Shown here one piece after another: positions 22,528 to 33,200 of a stretch of 64,000 nt of DNA. Location of the stretch: assembly GCA_900708905.1 (NCBI GenBank), contig CAADRB010000007.1:1987014-2051013 (forward strand), read 5' to 3'. The notes beneath the pieces were generated by a model. It was not told the DNA's origin, ran no database searches, and saw only the letters and a list, made by a program, of their open reading frames with translations. Positions within the stretch are counted from its first letter, which is position 1, and each line of letters opens with the position of its first letter. The DNA is from Hymenolepis diminuta. Lineage: Eukaryota; Platyhelminthes; Cestoda; Cyclophyllidea; Hymenolepididae. Position numbers and translations under genes: made by a program.

Positions 22528-25500
22528 CTAAACAAAAAATGCGAATAAATAAGGGTTTAGATAGAATAGTTTTTCTAAGCCAAATCTTTATTTCAATAGA
22601 TTTCACTACTAATCGTTTTTCAGCACTCGATTTGGATAAAGAATTCGCTTCTTGGAGCCTCTAACGAGAAACTGACATTCTGCCAACCCTCCCGTCGATA
22701 AATACGACTGAGCACACTGTTTACTGAATGTGTACCGATAAGCGTCGAATTCTTGACCATCATGCAGACCGCTACTGCATGTTATTACAGTGAGTGTGCA
22801 AAGTCAGAGGTCATGAGATCGATGCCCACTGGCATTCATCCAGTGATGCAGGTGGATAAACGCTCTGGTTAATTCTGTTCAACAAGTGGTAGAATGCGAG
22901 TTTCTTATAAGAGCGACTCCATTACTCAAATCAAATGGGCTTGGGATGTTGTTATTAGACTAGATGAATTGCTAAATAGCCTCAAAATACTGTAATATTC
23001 CCTGCAATGAGGTGGATCGGACTTACACTTCTCTGAATAGAACTTGCGAAGAGTTGAAGTCAAGACGAAGAGTAGAGACTAGCAGCAGTTGAGCAAGCGT
23101 AAATTTCTATTCTAGCAATACTTACAGTCAATAGAGTAAAAGCGCCAGGTGTGGTACAAGCAAATGATAAGGAACCCAATGGGTAGTTGGAGAATCAATA
23201 AACGAAGATAAGAGAGTTACACATCAGGTTAAACATGATGGAATTAATATAGTTAAATAGGATTAAATTAGAAATTTGGCTAGATTTAAAATAATGGAAA
23301 TGGGGCACTAATGCTATGTGTCGCACATATAATCTAAAAAGCTGTTATACACCTTTTTCACTAAGTTCTACCGTTAGGTGTAGGGTGCAATATATTAAAG
23401 GGCATAGAAATTATCTCTGAGGAACTATCCATCACAAAAAAATAAGAGAAAACTGTCCTTCTATACAAGTCTACATTAGAGAAGATGGCTTATTCTTTCT
23501 ATTGCGACCAAGACAGGAGAAGGTAAAAACTAAGATTGGCTTGTAAGACATTCAGATATTCAATATAGAAACGTTCGCATTATAAAATCTAACCAAATGC
23601 ACACCGAAAAATGGAAAATCTGTGTCTGTGCACACAAATATGGGATCAGAAACGTAAATAATCACTACACTTATGCCCACTAGCGACACAGTAATCGACC
23701 TGTACGTTGACCAATTAAGGGTTTACGGGATCTATGCCCATTGGTGCAAAACTAGCGATGTCTCATGGCCAGCCACACTGATTGATTGCATTTAAAAGAT
23801 GATACGGAAAGGTACTTTTCCTTTATTGTTACTTCAGAATGCCTTCCTTCCATACCACCCCCATGTTGTCAGTACTTTCTTTAGTGGGTTTGGGATTTCG
23901 CCATACACATCAACTCGAAACGTTGTTTATTTTGATAGAACATTAATAGAATCGTTGAAGAAAATAACCAAAGGCGTAAAATTCGGCGCTTCAACGTCAA
24001 CTTAACTCACTTAAAGAGAATCCACATCTTACAGATACTCAGCGTCGTTGACCTTTTAGGAGTGAATATGGGATAGAAAGGCATTAAGTCCCAAAACCTT
24101 TAAAGGGGAGTATAGGTAGGGGAGCAACAATCTGGAGCACCTCTGGAGCTAATTCTCCCAACCCTCATTTTGACCAGTTTGGATCAGCACAGTTTGTCAT
24201 ACTGTATGAGTCAATGAGCATCGAACCTGTGACATGACATTGTATTGACAATTAAACACAAAAAGCTGTGGTTTAATGATCACTAAAAAAACCAATCATT
24301 AGTGATTAAGTAGCAGACTCACCTGTCCGAAGATTTCTAACAAAGGGAAGCAAATAGAGATATTGAATGATAAAACCACATTTAGACTTCTCGTAAACTA
24401 GCTTAGACTATGAAATAGTTCTAACCCCCCGGAGTCCTAACTTACAAAGTATTCGTAAGCGTTCAACTAAATGCCCTCCTAACATCACATAGCGTTTGTT
24501 CATTAAAATCTGCAACATAATAATAATATTAATAAATTTACCAGAAAGAAACAATCTGTGAGTGCCACCACGTCCAAAAGCGGCAGTTGCTATTGCTCTT
24601 CCACGTGTAGACCTTCGTGCTCGAGTAGCTGTACTTCCACCACCACCTCCTCTTCGACTTGTAGTTCTTGCAGAAGTGGGGGGAGGCGTCGCTTGTGAAG
24701 CCACATCGGCTGGAGAAGCGTAGGGCGGGGGAGGGGGATGATCGACCAGAGTTGTCGCCGCAGCACAGACGAAGGGAGCAAGGGGTGCAGCACGCTGACC
24801 ACCACCAACACGCGGACCACCTGGACCCCCTAGACCTGAAGGTCCACTAGCCATTATGTCACGCAGACTGGAATTCACACCCTTGGGATCGAGTTCCATG
24901 GCCCAGGAGAAATAAATCATGGATTGAGGGTGGTTTCCAATCTTCTGGTAGGCATTGCCGAGCATAAAGTAGATCATGGCCTCGTGGGGAGTGATGACCA
25001 TCAAACGCTCGAGTTCATCGATCGACTCCTAGATTGATTGAAAAAAAAAGTCAGTTAGGACGTGAAGGAAACTTACATTTCAACTGCTGAATTCAAAACA
25101 CAGATAAGAAAATCTAAACTTTGTTCTTGTATTACCTAAAATAGCATAGATATCCGGATTCCAAAAATGCCACTGGTAAAGGAAAATATATTAAGTTGAA
25201 TACAAGTCCAAGTAAGTGACGTTACTGGAAGTTATTAGATTAAGCAAAATGAACAGCCTTGTCCAATTTGCACCATGACTACATGCGTTAACTACGTTCC
25301 TTTCTTCAAATTGAGGGATATCCACATCAAAAATTATAAAGGCAATGCATTGTAAAAGAAAAGTATGTGATAAATTTCCTCCTGAGATGCAGTTAAATAA
25401 AAAAAATAAGAACGTCCTGAGAGAGTCTGCATAAAAAAAGAGGCGCAAGAAAAGTGTTATCAATGCTTAATTTAGGAAGATGGAAGGCATTCATGAGAAA

Positions 25501-28500
25501 CTCCCTTTCTTCCACCAACTGATAATCGTAATTAACTAATGTAGTTTGCCGCCCACGTCGGTGAATGCGTGCCTGAGAGAAATGTACCTTAACCACCGCT
25601 CCATCGCTATACATTAAACGGCCGAATATCTCCAACACCAGAGCTTCACAAGAATATAAAAAGAACTAGCAATTACAAAAGATCGCAAGAATGAATAAAT
25701 CCTTCATTTTACATCATAGAATATTAGATCCTACACAAATGGACATTTGATTGCCACAAATGGCCAACCGACTGACTAGTCCGTCCGGCAGTTGGCAATT
25801 GGAGGACATGGCGAAGAACAAATAGCTGAGTGTGAAATCGTACCACTCAAACCTGAAACTGAGATAAAGCCATGTCCAATGATGTCCGATTTGCGAATTC
25901 AATGGGTTGAAACCCGACCCTTACATCTCCAGAGCAGAGAGGAAAGTCAAACTGCCTTGATTCTCATAGCTAATGACAACTGATAACCGATGCGATTACG
26001 GCCCGACAAAAGTAGTCACCCCTTAATACAAGCAGCATGCTTGATTATTTAAACCGTTTTAACGTGGGCTGTCATCTTGTGAGTCAAGTTTGTACGTGTT
26101 TACTAAACCACAGGCAAATATCAAGAGCACACTGATGGTTCAGGCGGACATGACACTAATTTAAGAAATTAAATAAATACCGGGAATTATTCCGGCACCG
26201 AAAAAGACGCTGGTTTAAATAATATAATAATATGTCGATACATAGCCATTAATATGGTTATGTACTATAGCTACACTAGCACAGACCCAGAAGAAGAACA
26301 AAGACTTGCAACTCAATGGGAGCTTCCCTTCGTTGTTACCCGATAAAGAAAGTACTTTGTTTATTTACAACCTCGATAGAGGATATTGATTAGCTTACTG
26401 AATGAGCAATAATATAGCAATGAGAACCCCATTCCAAAGTACGAGTAGGAAAGGTCAGTAATCTCAAAACGATATATTTACAGATTTTTCATTAATTCTA
26501 TTAATATATCGAAAACATTCTATTTTATCGAAAATTCATAGAAGAGAAGATGGATAAATTTACTTTTCACATTCACTCCCTGCAATTAAGCTTCCCTCGT
26601 GAAAGTAAGTACCATCAAGAAATACAAAACCGAACAGAGATTATTAACATAACTTCAATAATTGGCCTGTTAAAATCAATTGTAATTTCCTATTTGAATT
26701 ACTTTATAAATAATCAAAACCGTTGGGGCTATCTCGATCTGTGAAAAAAGTAATTGAAAATGAAAAGATATTCATTTCCACAACGAACTATTAGTTCCTC
26801 AAGGTCTAAATCCTCAAAATATAAACCCCCAAGACTTTAAATCTTGAATTTTGCAGCTGGAGTATTTCTCATTCGAGTAAAATACTTAGGTCACAATGTC
26901 TATAACATATAAAAGGTGAGTGAAAATATGGAACACTAACGTCTAATCAGATAAAATGGACCCGAAATCCGTCAGGTGTCATATAGCGATCAGACCATCT
27001 AAACTGAGCATATTTTGAAGGATTTACTCGATCTGCGTAAATAGACACTTACAATCAAGGCTAATGAAGTGAAGTTATTTAGTGCATCTTGAGCAGAAGA
27101 GTATCGACTTAGAGTCTCTAATGAGAAACTCACGTTATACCATACTCTCTACTAAATTAACTTGTATGTTTATTCATACTGTTCATTGGATGTGAACCGA
27201 TGGGTATCGAACCGTCTACACCTGACTTGATAGATTTCGTTTTTGATCACTACACCACAGGTGCACACATTTTCGTATCCTAGAAACTTCTAAAGAAGAT
27301 CAAAATTAATCTTGACTGATTATGAAATAAATACCAAATTAAACGCAAATGCAAAAATGCACCTAAAAAGCATAACGAAATTCCGTTACATATTGGTAGT
27401 TAAATTAAAAAGATGATCGCAGGGAAACCAAAAAACTACAATCAAATTTTCGCATCAGCTTATCCTTCTAGTTACGCGTTTCAATGGCCAAATAAATTGA
27501 AGTTACACTCGCATGGAGATTATGGCAAAATAGCCCTAAAATGTTATAAAATGCTGCCCATTAGGGGAGTTACAGAGAAGTACGCTTTATGTTAACCTCA
27601 ACTGAGGACTCCATCCCTCCCAAAAAAATGGAAGAAATAAATTCACTAACCTGAAAGCGACCAAGTTGAGTCAGAATGCAGGCTCGATGGTACAGTGCCA
27701 TTGGATTTGTCGGATCAATTTCCACCGCCTTATTAAGTAGACTGATTGCACTCCCTTCATCTCCCTCCAGTCGTCCAATTCTTGCCCGAATTGCACCAAG
27801 ATGAGTGAGGAGAAGACAAGAGTTGGGGAATATACTTAACGCTCTAACTAAGTGCGCATCCGCTAGACCGAAGTAGTCTTGTTTAAAGTAGACATTACTC
27901 AGACCAAATCTCGCACTGTAATTGCGTTCATCCAGCCTGAGGGCATGACGAAAAGCAGAGGCTGCACGATCTAGGTTCTCCACTGCAACATATTCATGAC
28001 CCAAAAGAGTACACGCATAGGAGTCCGTGGGGCATACTTGCATAGCTCGACGCAAAAATCTAATTGAGGTGTCATGCTCCCGCAGTAAGGCATAGTAATT
28101 TCCTGCAACTGACCAAGGAATACTTGACGTTCTATCAAGAGCTAGAACATCACTAGCTAATTGGGACAGCTCTTGTTCAGCACCTTGGTACCAGAGAACG
28201 GTAGAATAGACATCCATACCATACAAATTCCAGGGTTCAAGCTTCCTCATTTCGCTGAAAATTTTTCTAGCTTTTGAATAACCCGCAGCATCTACATGAG
28301 CTCTAGCAGCCCAAGTGAGCATTCTACCTGTAGCCAGATGTTCAAAGGGCAATTCTGATAGTAAAGCCACTGCACCATTATAGTTATGCTGAGCTAGTTG
28401 GCTATAAGCATGACCCAGAAAACGAAGGAGATGAAGATATGTAGAAATTGCATCCGAACGAGGGTCATTTCGATCACCAGAGGCTGCACATAGAACTCGA

Positions 28501-30232
28501 GAGTAATCGCACAAATCATCTTTCCCGCTTCTTGAGGTAGTTACAATTCTGAGGAAAGATTTTCGACTATCTCCAGAGTCCTTAGAATCATCTGAAGATG
28601 TTTTACGTGTTCTAGAAAGACGAGGAGACTTCCTGGAGGCCGCTGCTCTTGCCTTTTGAGCCCGAGTTCGAGGCTCTACAGTAGATGTTTCTGGAGAATT
28701 CCCCCTTTGTTGATGACTACTTTCAGACATCTCAGTAGTATCCATGAGTTGAAGGCCAGCCATCGTGGTATTCCCAGTATCATCGAAAAAGAGGCCTGGT
28801 TTTGGTGGTGGCGGCATGGCAACACCAGCGGCAGGAGTTGAACTCGTAGACACAGGAATCGGAACAGCTGAAGGATTTGATGTCAACGTGGGTAGAGGTG
28901 ATACACCTCCAGTTCTACCAAAAGTTGGTACAATGAAACCTGGTTGACTTGGAGTTGAAATATTAGCCTCTTTGGCACGCCACTGAGGAGGTGGTCCCGT
29001 TGGATTGCTCTCCGAATGGCTGAAAAGAATAGTCGCTTGAAGTTGGCCGCTAGTCATCATTGGTATTTGACGATTTGTTGGTCTACGATTAGATGTACTT
29101 TGAGTTAGAGCTAACCTAACTGGCTGAACACTCTCAGAAGCCATTAGTAAAGGAGTGGCGTTAAAATCGGAACGAGAAAAGACCTACAAAAACAAATAAA
29201 TCAGGCACAAATAAATGGAGTTTTAAGAAGAAAATGAAGATTCTTTACCGGTAAACAAGCAAACATTGGACTTGGAAGAACCGTAGTAGTAGACCCGCCA
29301 AATGAAGGAGGCTCGTTTGCAACAGAGGAGCTTTCGTTAAGAGCGACTTTCTTCGGTTTTGTCTCTTCCTTAATCATAATAGGGGCAGCGGGAGTGATTG
29401 ACGAAACAGGGAATCCGACAGGGGTAAAATTGACGGAAATATCCTCAGAAACGTCCTGGTTGGAAACTGTACAAGGGGCAACATAGGTGCTTTTTACAAT
29501 CTGTGCAGCAACAGCAGCAGGAGTATTGAGATTTTCTGGATCGTTTTCACTCTTCAAATCGGAAACCTCTTTGATAGGACTGTTAGGATTCACATTTTCC
29601 CGGCTTCCGAATTTATCCATAGCTGTCTTAACGCCTATATTCACTGTCGATTTGGCTGAAGAAACGGATTCACCGACAACAGTAAAAGTCGGCGTGAGGA
29701 TTCCATGTGAAGGACTCAATTTGAAAACCTCGTCAGGATCAACGAATTCACTGATGGAACAGAGATTGTGAAAAGCGGACCACATCATAGGATTCATTTT
29801 AAGGCATTCTTTATAACACAGTTGGGCCTTCTTATAGTCATTTTTATACCTATATACATCTCCGAGTAGTAAAAATGCATAACAAGCTTGTTCACCATAA
29901 ACTAATAAGGCTTCTGAGAGGGGTTTGGAACAATCAGGACCGAGAAGGGAATCCTCGGCATCATTGAGCATATTGCAATCGTAGTAGCATTTAGCTAATA
30001 GATAGCGCGTTTTGGGAGAGGAAAAAGTATTTAAGTTTAGAAGTTTAATAACCTGTTTCGGCGCATTCATTCGATAAAGACAACTGGCAAGTAAAAAGAG
30101 ACTTTCTTCATTTTTCGCTTCCGCAAACAACCGTTCTGCAGCAAATAACGCCTCGTCTAAGGCATGATTATGGAGCGAAAACCATATATGACTTGTGATG
30201 GGATCTGACACGATTTTCACTTCATTTATCAT
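22313..30232 (-). CDS. CDC27: CDC27/APC3, anaphase-promoting complex TPR subunit, four exons
   Basis: Exons 30232-29249, 29183-27651, 25028-24542 and 22527-22313 join in phase to 1072 codons plus stop. N-terminal TPRs (about 1-155: LDEALFAAERLFAE, LFLLASCLYRM, GDVYRYKNDYKKAQLCYKECL) are followed by a long Ser/Thr/Pro-rich linker (about 160-575) and then a C-terminal TPR array (about 578-895) with GNYYALLREHDTSIRFLRRAMQ, YTLLGHEYV-type and YFSWAMELDPKG signatures. APC3 is a TPR scaffold of the APC/C ubiquitin ligase and binds the Ile-Arg tails of CDC20/CDH1 and APC10. It is longer than the human protein (about 824 residues) because of the linker and a C-terminal insertion. The start is the ATG at 30232. 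An upstream in-frame stop at 30266-30268 and no nearer ATG support it. Confidence 0.95.
22655..22780 (-). mobile_element. SINE copy, left arm of inverted pair
   Basis: The minus strand reads GCAGTAGCGGTCTGCATG (head), AAGAATTCGACGC (B-box-like), ACACATTCAGT and the tail GGCAGAATGTCAGTTTCTCG. It abuts an oppositely oriented copy. Confidence 0.7.
22781..22925 (+). mobile_element. SINE copy, right arm of inverted pair
   Basis: Plus strand: GTCAGAGGTCATGAGATCGATGCCC (B-box-like centre), CATCCAGTGATG, GGTTAATTCTGTTCAACAAG, GGTAGAATGCGAGTTTC and GAGCGACTCC. This copy shows the family's 3' end clearly. Confidence 0.75.
23680..23755 (+). mobile_element. SINE head fragment
   Basis: Resembles the first half of the family (ACACAGTAATCGACCTGTACG, then GGGATCTATGCCCATTGGTGCAA). 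The 3' half is missing or unrecognisable. Confidence 0.4.
24140..24275 (-). mobile_element. SINE copy, degraded
   Basis: The minus strand has the B-box-like CACAGGTTCGATGCTCATTG and the body in reverse. The A-box end is poorly preserved. Confidence 0.5.
24542..25028 (-). CDS. CDC27: CDC27 exon 3: last TPRs and Gly/Pro/Arg-rich insertion
   Basis: The acceptor AATCTAG precedes 25028 and the phase-1 donor is GTAAAT at 24541. Residues 840-899 complete the TPR array with no gap against human (ESIDELERLMVITPHEAMIY, LGNAYQKIGNHPQSMIYFSW, LDPKG). Then about 100 residues of low complexity follow: GGPGGPRVGGGQ, PPPPPYASP, SRRGGGGGSTATRARRS and TRGRA. Human CDC27 has no such block at this position. The segment is much GC-richer than its surroundings. 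Confidence 0.9.
25029..27650 (-). other. CDC27 intron 2 (2.6 kb)
   Basis: Donor GTTAGT at 27650 and acceptor at 25029. The flanking exons align to human CDC27 without a gap, so no CDC27 exon is missing. It contains one SINE with a good internal promoter (27.1-27.27 kb) and two unexplained GC-richer, coding-like patches at about 25.49-25.65 and 25.74-26.0 kb. Confidence 0.8.
27110..27267 (-). mobile_element. SINE copy with intact A and B boxes
   Basis: The minus strand has TGGTGTAGTGATCAA (27243-27257, A box) and GGTTCGATACC (27203-27213, exact B-box consensus), then CACATCCAATGAAC, GGTATAACGTGAGTTTCTC and a terminal AGAGACTC. It is one of the two best-preserved RNA polymerase III promoters in the family here. 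Confidence 0.82.
27651..29183 (-). CDS. CDC27: CDC27 exon 2: linker and C-terminal TPR array
   Basis: The acceptor TTTTTGTAG precedes 29183 and the donor is GTTAGT. It encodes 511 residues. The first half is a Ser/Thr/Pro-rich linker including SRKSPRLSRTRKTSSDDS, like the human RRSSRLF-containing segment. The second half is the TPR superhelix (LRFLGHAYSQLAQHNYNGAV, KARKIFSEMRKLEPW, GMDVYSTVLWYQ, NKAVEIDPTNPMALYHRA). This exon is the strongest evidence for the gene's identity. Confidence 0.96.
29184..29248 (-). other. CDC27 intron 1 (65 bp)
   Basis: A short intron with GTAAAG donor and TTTGTAG acceptor, phase 0. Reading through it gives a stop, so splicing is required. It is far shorter than the gene's other introns. 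Confidence 0.88.
29249..30232 (-). CDS. CDC27: CDC27 exon 1: N-terminal TPRs (dimerisation region)
   Basis: Begins MINEVKIVSDPITSHIW, comparable to the human start. TPR helices follow to about residue 155. The rest is a Ser/Pro/Thr linker (SPSHGILTPTF, NSPIKEVSDL) with several SP/TP sites of the kind phosphorylated by CDK in other species; this is inferred. In the known APC/C structure the N-terminal TPRs form the homodimer. Confidence 0.93.
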
Positions 30233-33200
30233 CTCTGCAATGTAATTTTTATACACCCAAATTATTCACTGATTGAAAGTAGAAAATTCGATGAATTCTA
30301 AAAACAAGAAAATAATAAAATTTGGGTGATAAAAAGTTATTTCAATTCTTATTTTAAAATCTAATACAACTATTAAAAGATTTTACGATTAACACAGTTT
30401 ATTGTACGAAACGAGAACCTAAAAACCGCGCCTTACATTAATCCAAGTGAGAACTACTTTGAATTCACGCAACTAAATAAGCTTTAAATAACACGGTATC
30501 GAAAAATATGATAAGTAATCTCTAGTACGACTCTTTTACTAACTCTTATTGGGGGTTAACTTTATAATTAATAATAAATCGGAGAAGTTTTAACCCTGAA
30601 CTTCAAAGTCATGTTTCATGGAACCGAGACAAATGTATTACGACGTCATGCCAATTAATGTCTAGAACTGAACGACATAAATTGGATTCATCTGGTAATC
30701 ATACGCGCTAGAAGTTATTGCTAGTATATGTTACTGAGACTAAACTTCATAGAAAATTTTCGGATTAGCTCAAAATTTCTCTGCTATAAGCCATTCCTGT
30801 GCATCAAAATAGAGTGTTCGTCCTAATTTTTCGAAACGGATATTGACGTAAGATATTTATACTTTGATCTATGGCCATTTGTTTTTATTCATTATTTTAA
30901 GATTATTTATCTCGTTACTCTGTGTGAATACATCAAATATTTTGGATCAATTAGAGAAAAATATGATGTGGTAAGTAAGCGGAAGGATCCTAGTGAAATT
31001 GTTTTGAGGTTGACTGACACTTCCACTTCACAACTCAGTTGCTGGTGGGGAAAAATTTACATTACGTGCTATTTTGCCCTCATTATTTAAATATTCTTTG
31101 ATGATTATGATAGTTACAAAATATTAAAATGGGAATGGTAAAAGGTGGCAACACACAAGCTCGTAATAAAGTAATGAGAGTTTGAAGTTAAATTATGGTT
31201 AGTGTCTATATCATATAATATTTTTACTATCTCTGTATATTCCTAGGTGATAAATATAAAAAGTCTGCAGCAGTTGGATTGTTAGGGATAAACAATGGAA
31301 TGGAAATATTCAAGGTCGCAAGGTTAACCATATCATTGGGGTAATAAAAATTTCATTTAAATATGGATTGCCGAATGTATGCATGAATTACACTAAACAC
31401 TAACCTATCGAGTAAAATAGTGGACATTATTGAAATTCTTGCTCTGTTACACTGTTCTTACATTTGATTTTGAACTTCTTTAATTGACCAAGTAAATGCA
31501 TGGATCTCTCTGTTAATAAATTTAAAAGGACCAATTTCTGTCAAAATTCTACTGCTATTTCTTTTACATTTCATTGAAAAATTTAAATACTTTTATAAAT
31601 GCTTTAGACCGATTTTATCAGTAGTTTTACATGGATTTATCCCAAACAGATTTCATTTAATAATCGTCATGACAGAGATAATTTAAGGCATTCGTCTTCT
31701 AATTTATTTTCAATTTTGATGTCTTCAGCATTTATAAAAATTCCAAAACGATATTTTTAAGTGGATTATATTTTAATATACGACAAGTTTTACTACAATA
31801 TCTTTTTTATAAATGTTTGCAGATAAGATATAGGCTTGGCTTGTATAAACTAGCTAAGCAATACGATTTTTCGGTAATTTGTTTAATAAACACCGTGCTT
31901 TCTGAATTTAATCGGACATGCCAACTGAAATACTGAAATAATTGGCATGTATTCGAAAGAATATCTTTATTGATTCTCTCACACTGGGCCTATTATTAGT
32001 CAGTGATTCAAAAAAAATTATTCTAGTTATCATTCAAATTTATCTACGATAAATTATGGATGTCTGATGAATGAAGCAAAATGATGCAATTCTAAAATCT
32101 TGCAATAAAAATTACTTAAATTTTTCTCTACGACCATTTAGATATTGGGTTCTGCTATAGTAAATATTGAATTCACTAAATCAATGATTATATTTTCTTT
32201 TATATTGAATTAATGGTTAATTTTATTAAAATATGTGTATCTGCTTAATATTAATGCTTCTAAAGACGTCACTATATTGTTTCTAAGTCTTAGCAATTAA
32301 TTTTGATAAAGAGTTCCTGAAGCTCTCTTAAGGCTCCATAATGTTGGGATTTAATTTATTGAAAAATCCTCAAGCAGCGTTTTAGACCGATTAGCTAAAT
32401 CTATTAAACTACTATACGTGAAATTGGGTTTTACAATCGGTCTGTAATCCACATAAAGTTTGGCTCAGATATTTAAGAAAAAATCAAGGGAATAGCCATT
32501 GCCACATCAAACTTGCAATTCCTAGGAAAAATAACAGATTCATTTACGCAGAATAAATATTCTGACCATTTTGTTAACCACATGTGCAGTCACTGTTGTT
32601 TAAGCAATGCACCCCACTTTTTGAAGCAATCCTTATGCATATTTTAAAATCAATTTTACCTCTAAACACTTTCATTTTTCATTTCTTTAAATTGTCTAAC
32701 TTCTGTCACTATCATCGCCCTCATGGTTTCTTTGGCAGTTCTTTTGCAATTACTTAAGCAAATGGACCAATCTCGGTTTTGTGGCATTGGAAAAGATTAA
32801 AGAGACCATCCGAATTAGTCTTAATTTCAGTGCACTGATTTGACGCATTAAATGTAAATTATTAATCATTACATGCCACTTGAACATAAAATGCCTGTAA
32901 ATAAACTTATAGAAATCACCATCCTCTTTGAAGTTCTGTGGGATAGTGTTAGCGCCCATTTTTGGAGGGGGAGTGTGGGAAATGGGAAGATTAAAGAAAT
33001 GACCACCCGCATCTCTAATAATTAATCTTCTGCAGGTTAATTAATGCTGTAAAACGCCCTAATTACGCAACATATCAAACGACCGATTATGGTAATAAGG
33101 AAAACTTCTTTTGTACCTCTCCGGACAAAGAAGAATGCATTACAACACACTTTAGGAAACTTGTTAGGACACAATTTGAGATATGCCGATGTTATACAGA

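Larger units (their letters stand above)
22528..24541 (-). other. CDC27 intron 3 (2.0 kb), SINE-rich
   Basis: Donor GTAAAT at 24541 and acceptor at 22528. It holds at least four SINE-related segments, two of them a head-to-head inverted pair next to the last exon. A second in-phase donor (GTAAGT) lies 96 bases inside the intron at 24445. Confidence 0.8.

Noticed and set aside
27203..27257. A true tRNA gene suggested by a good A box and exact B box
   Set aside because: The spacing and arms do not fold as a cloverleaf by eye, and the sequence recurs as a longer dispersed element, so it is a SINE.
30233..30256. Eight extra in-frame codons upstream of the CDC27 ATG
   Set aside because: They begin with GTG, not ATG, and a stop lies just upstream. 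Nuclear genes of animals normally start at ATG.
32741..32850. Possible plus-strand exon after a strong pyrimidine tract and CAG
   Set aside because: Only 34 open codons, no donor in frame that stands out and no recognisable product.
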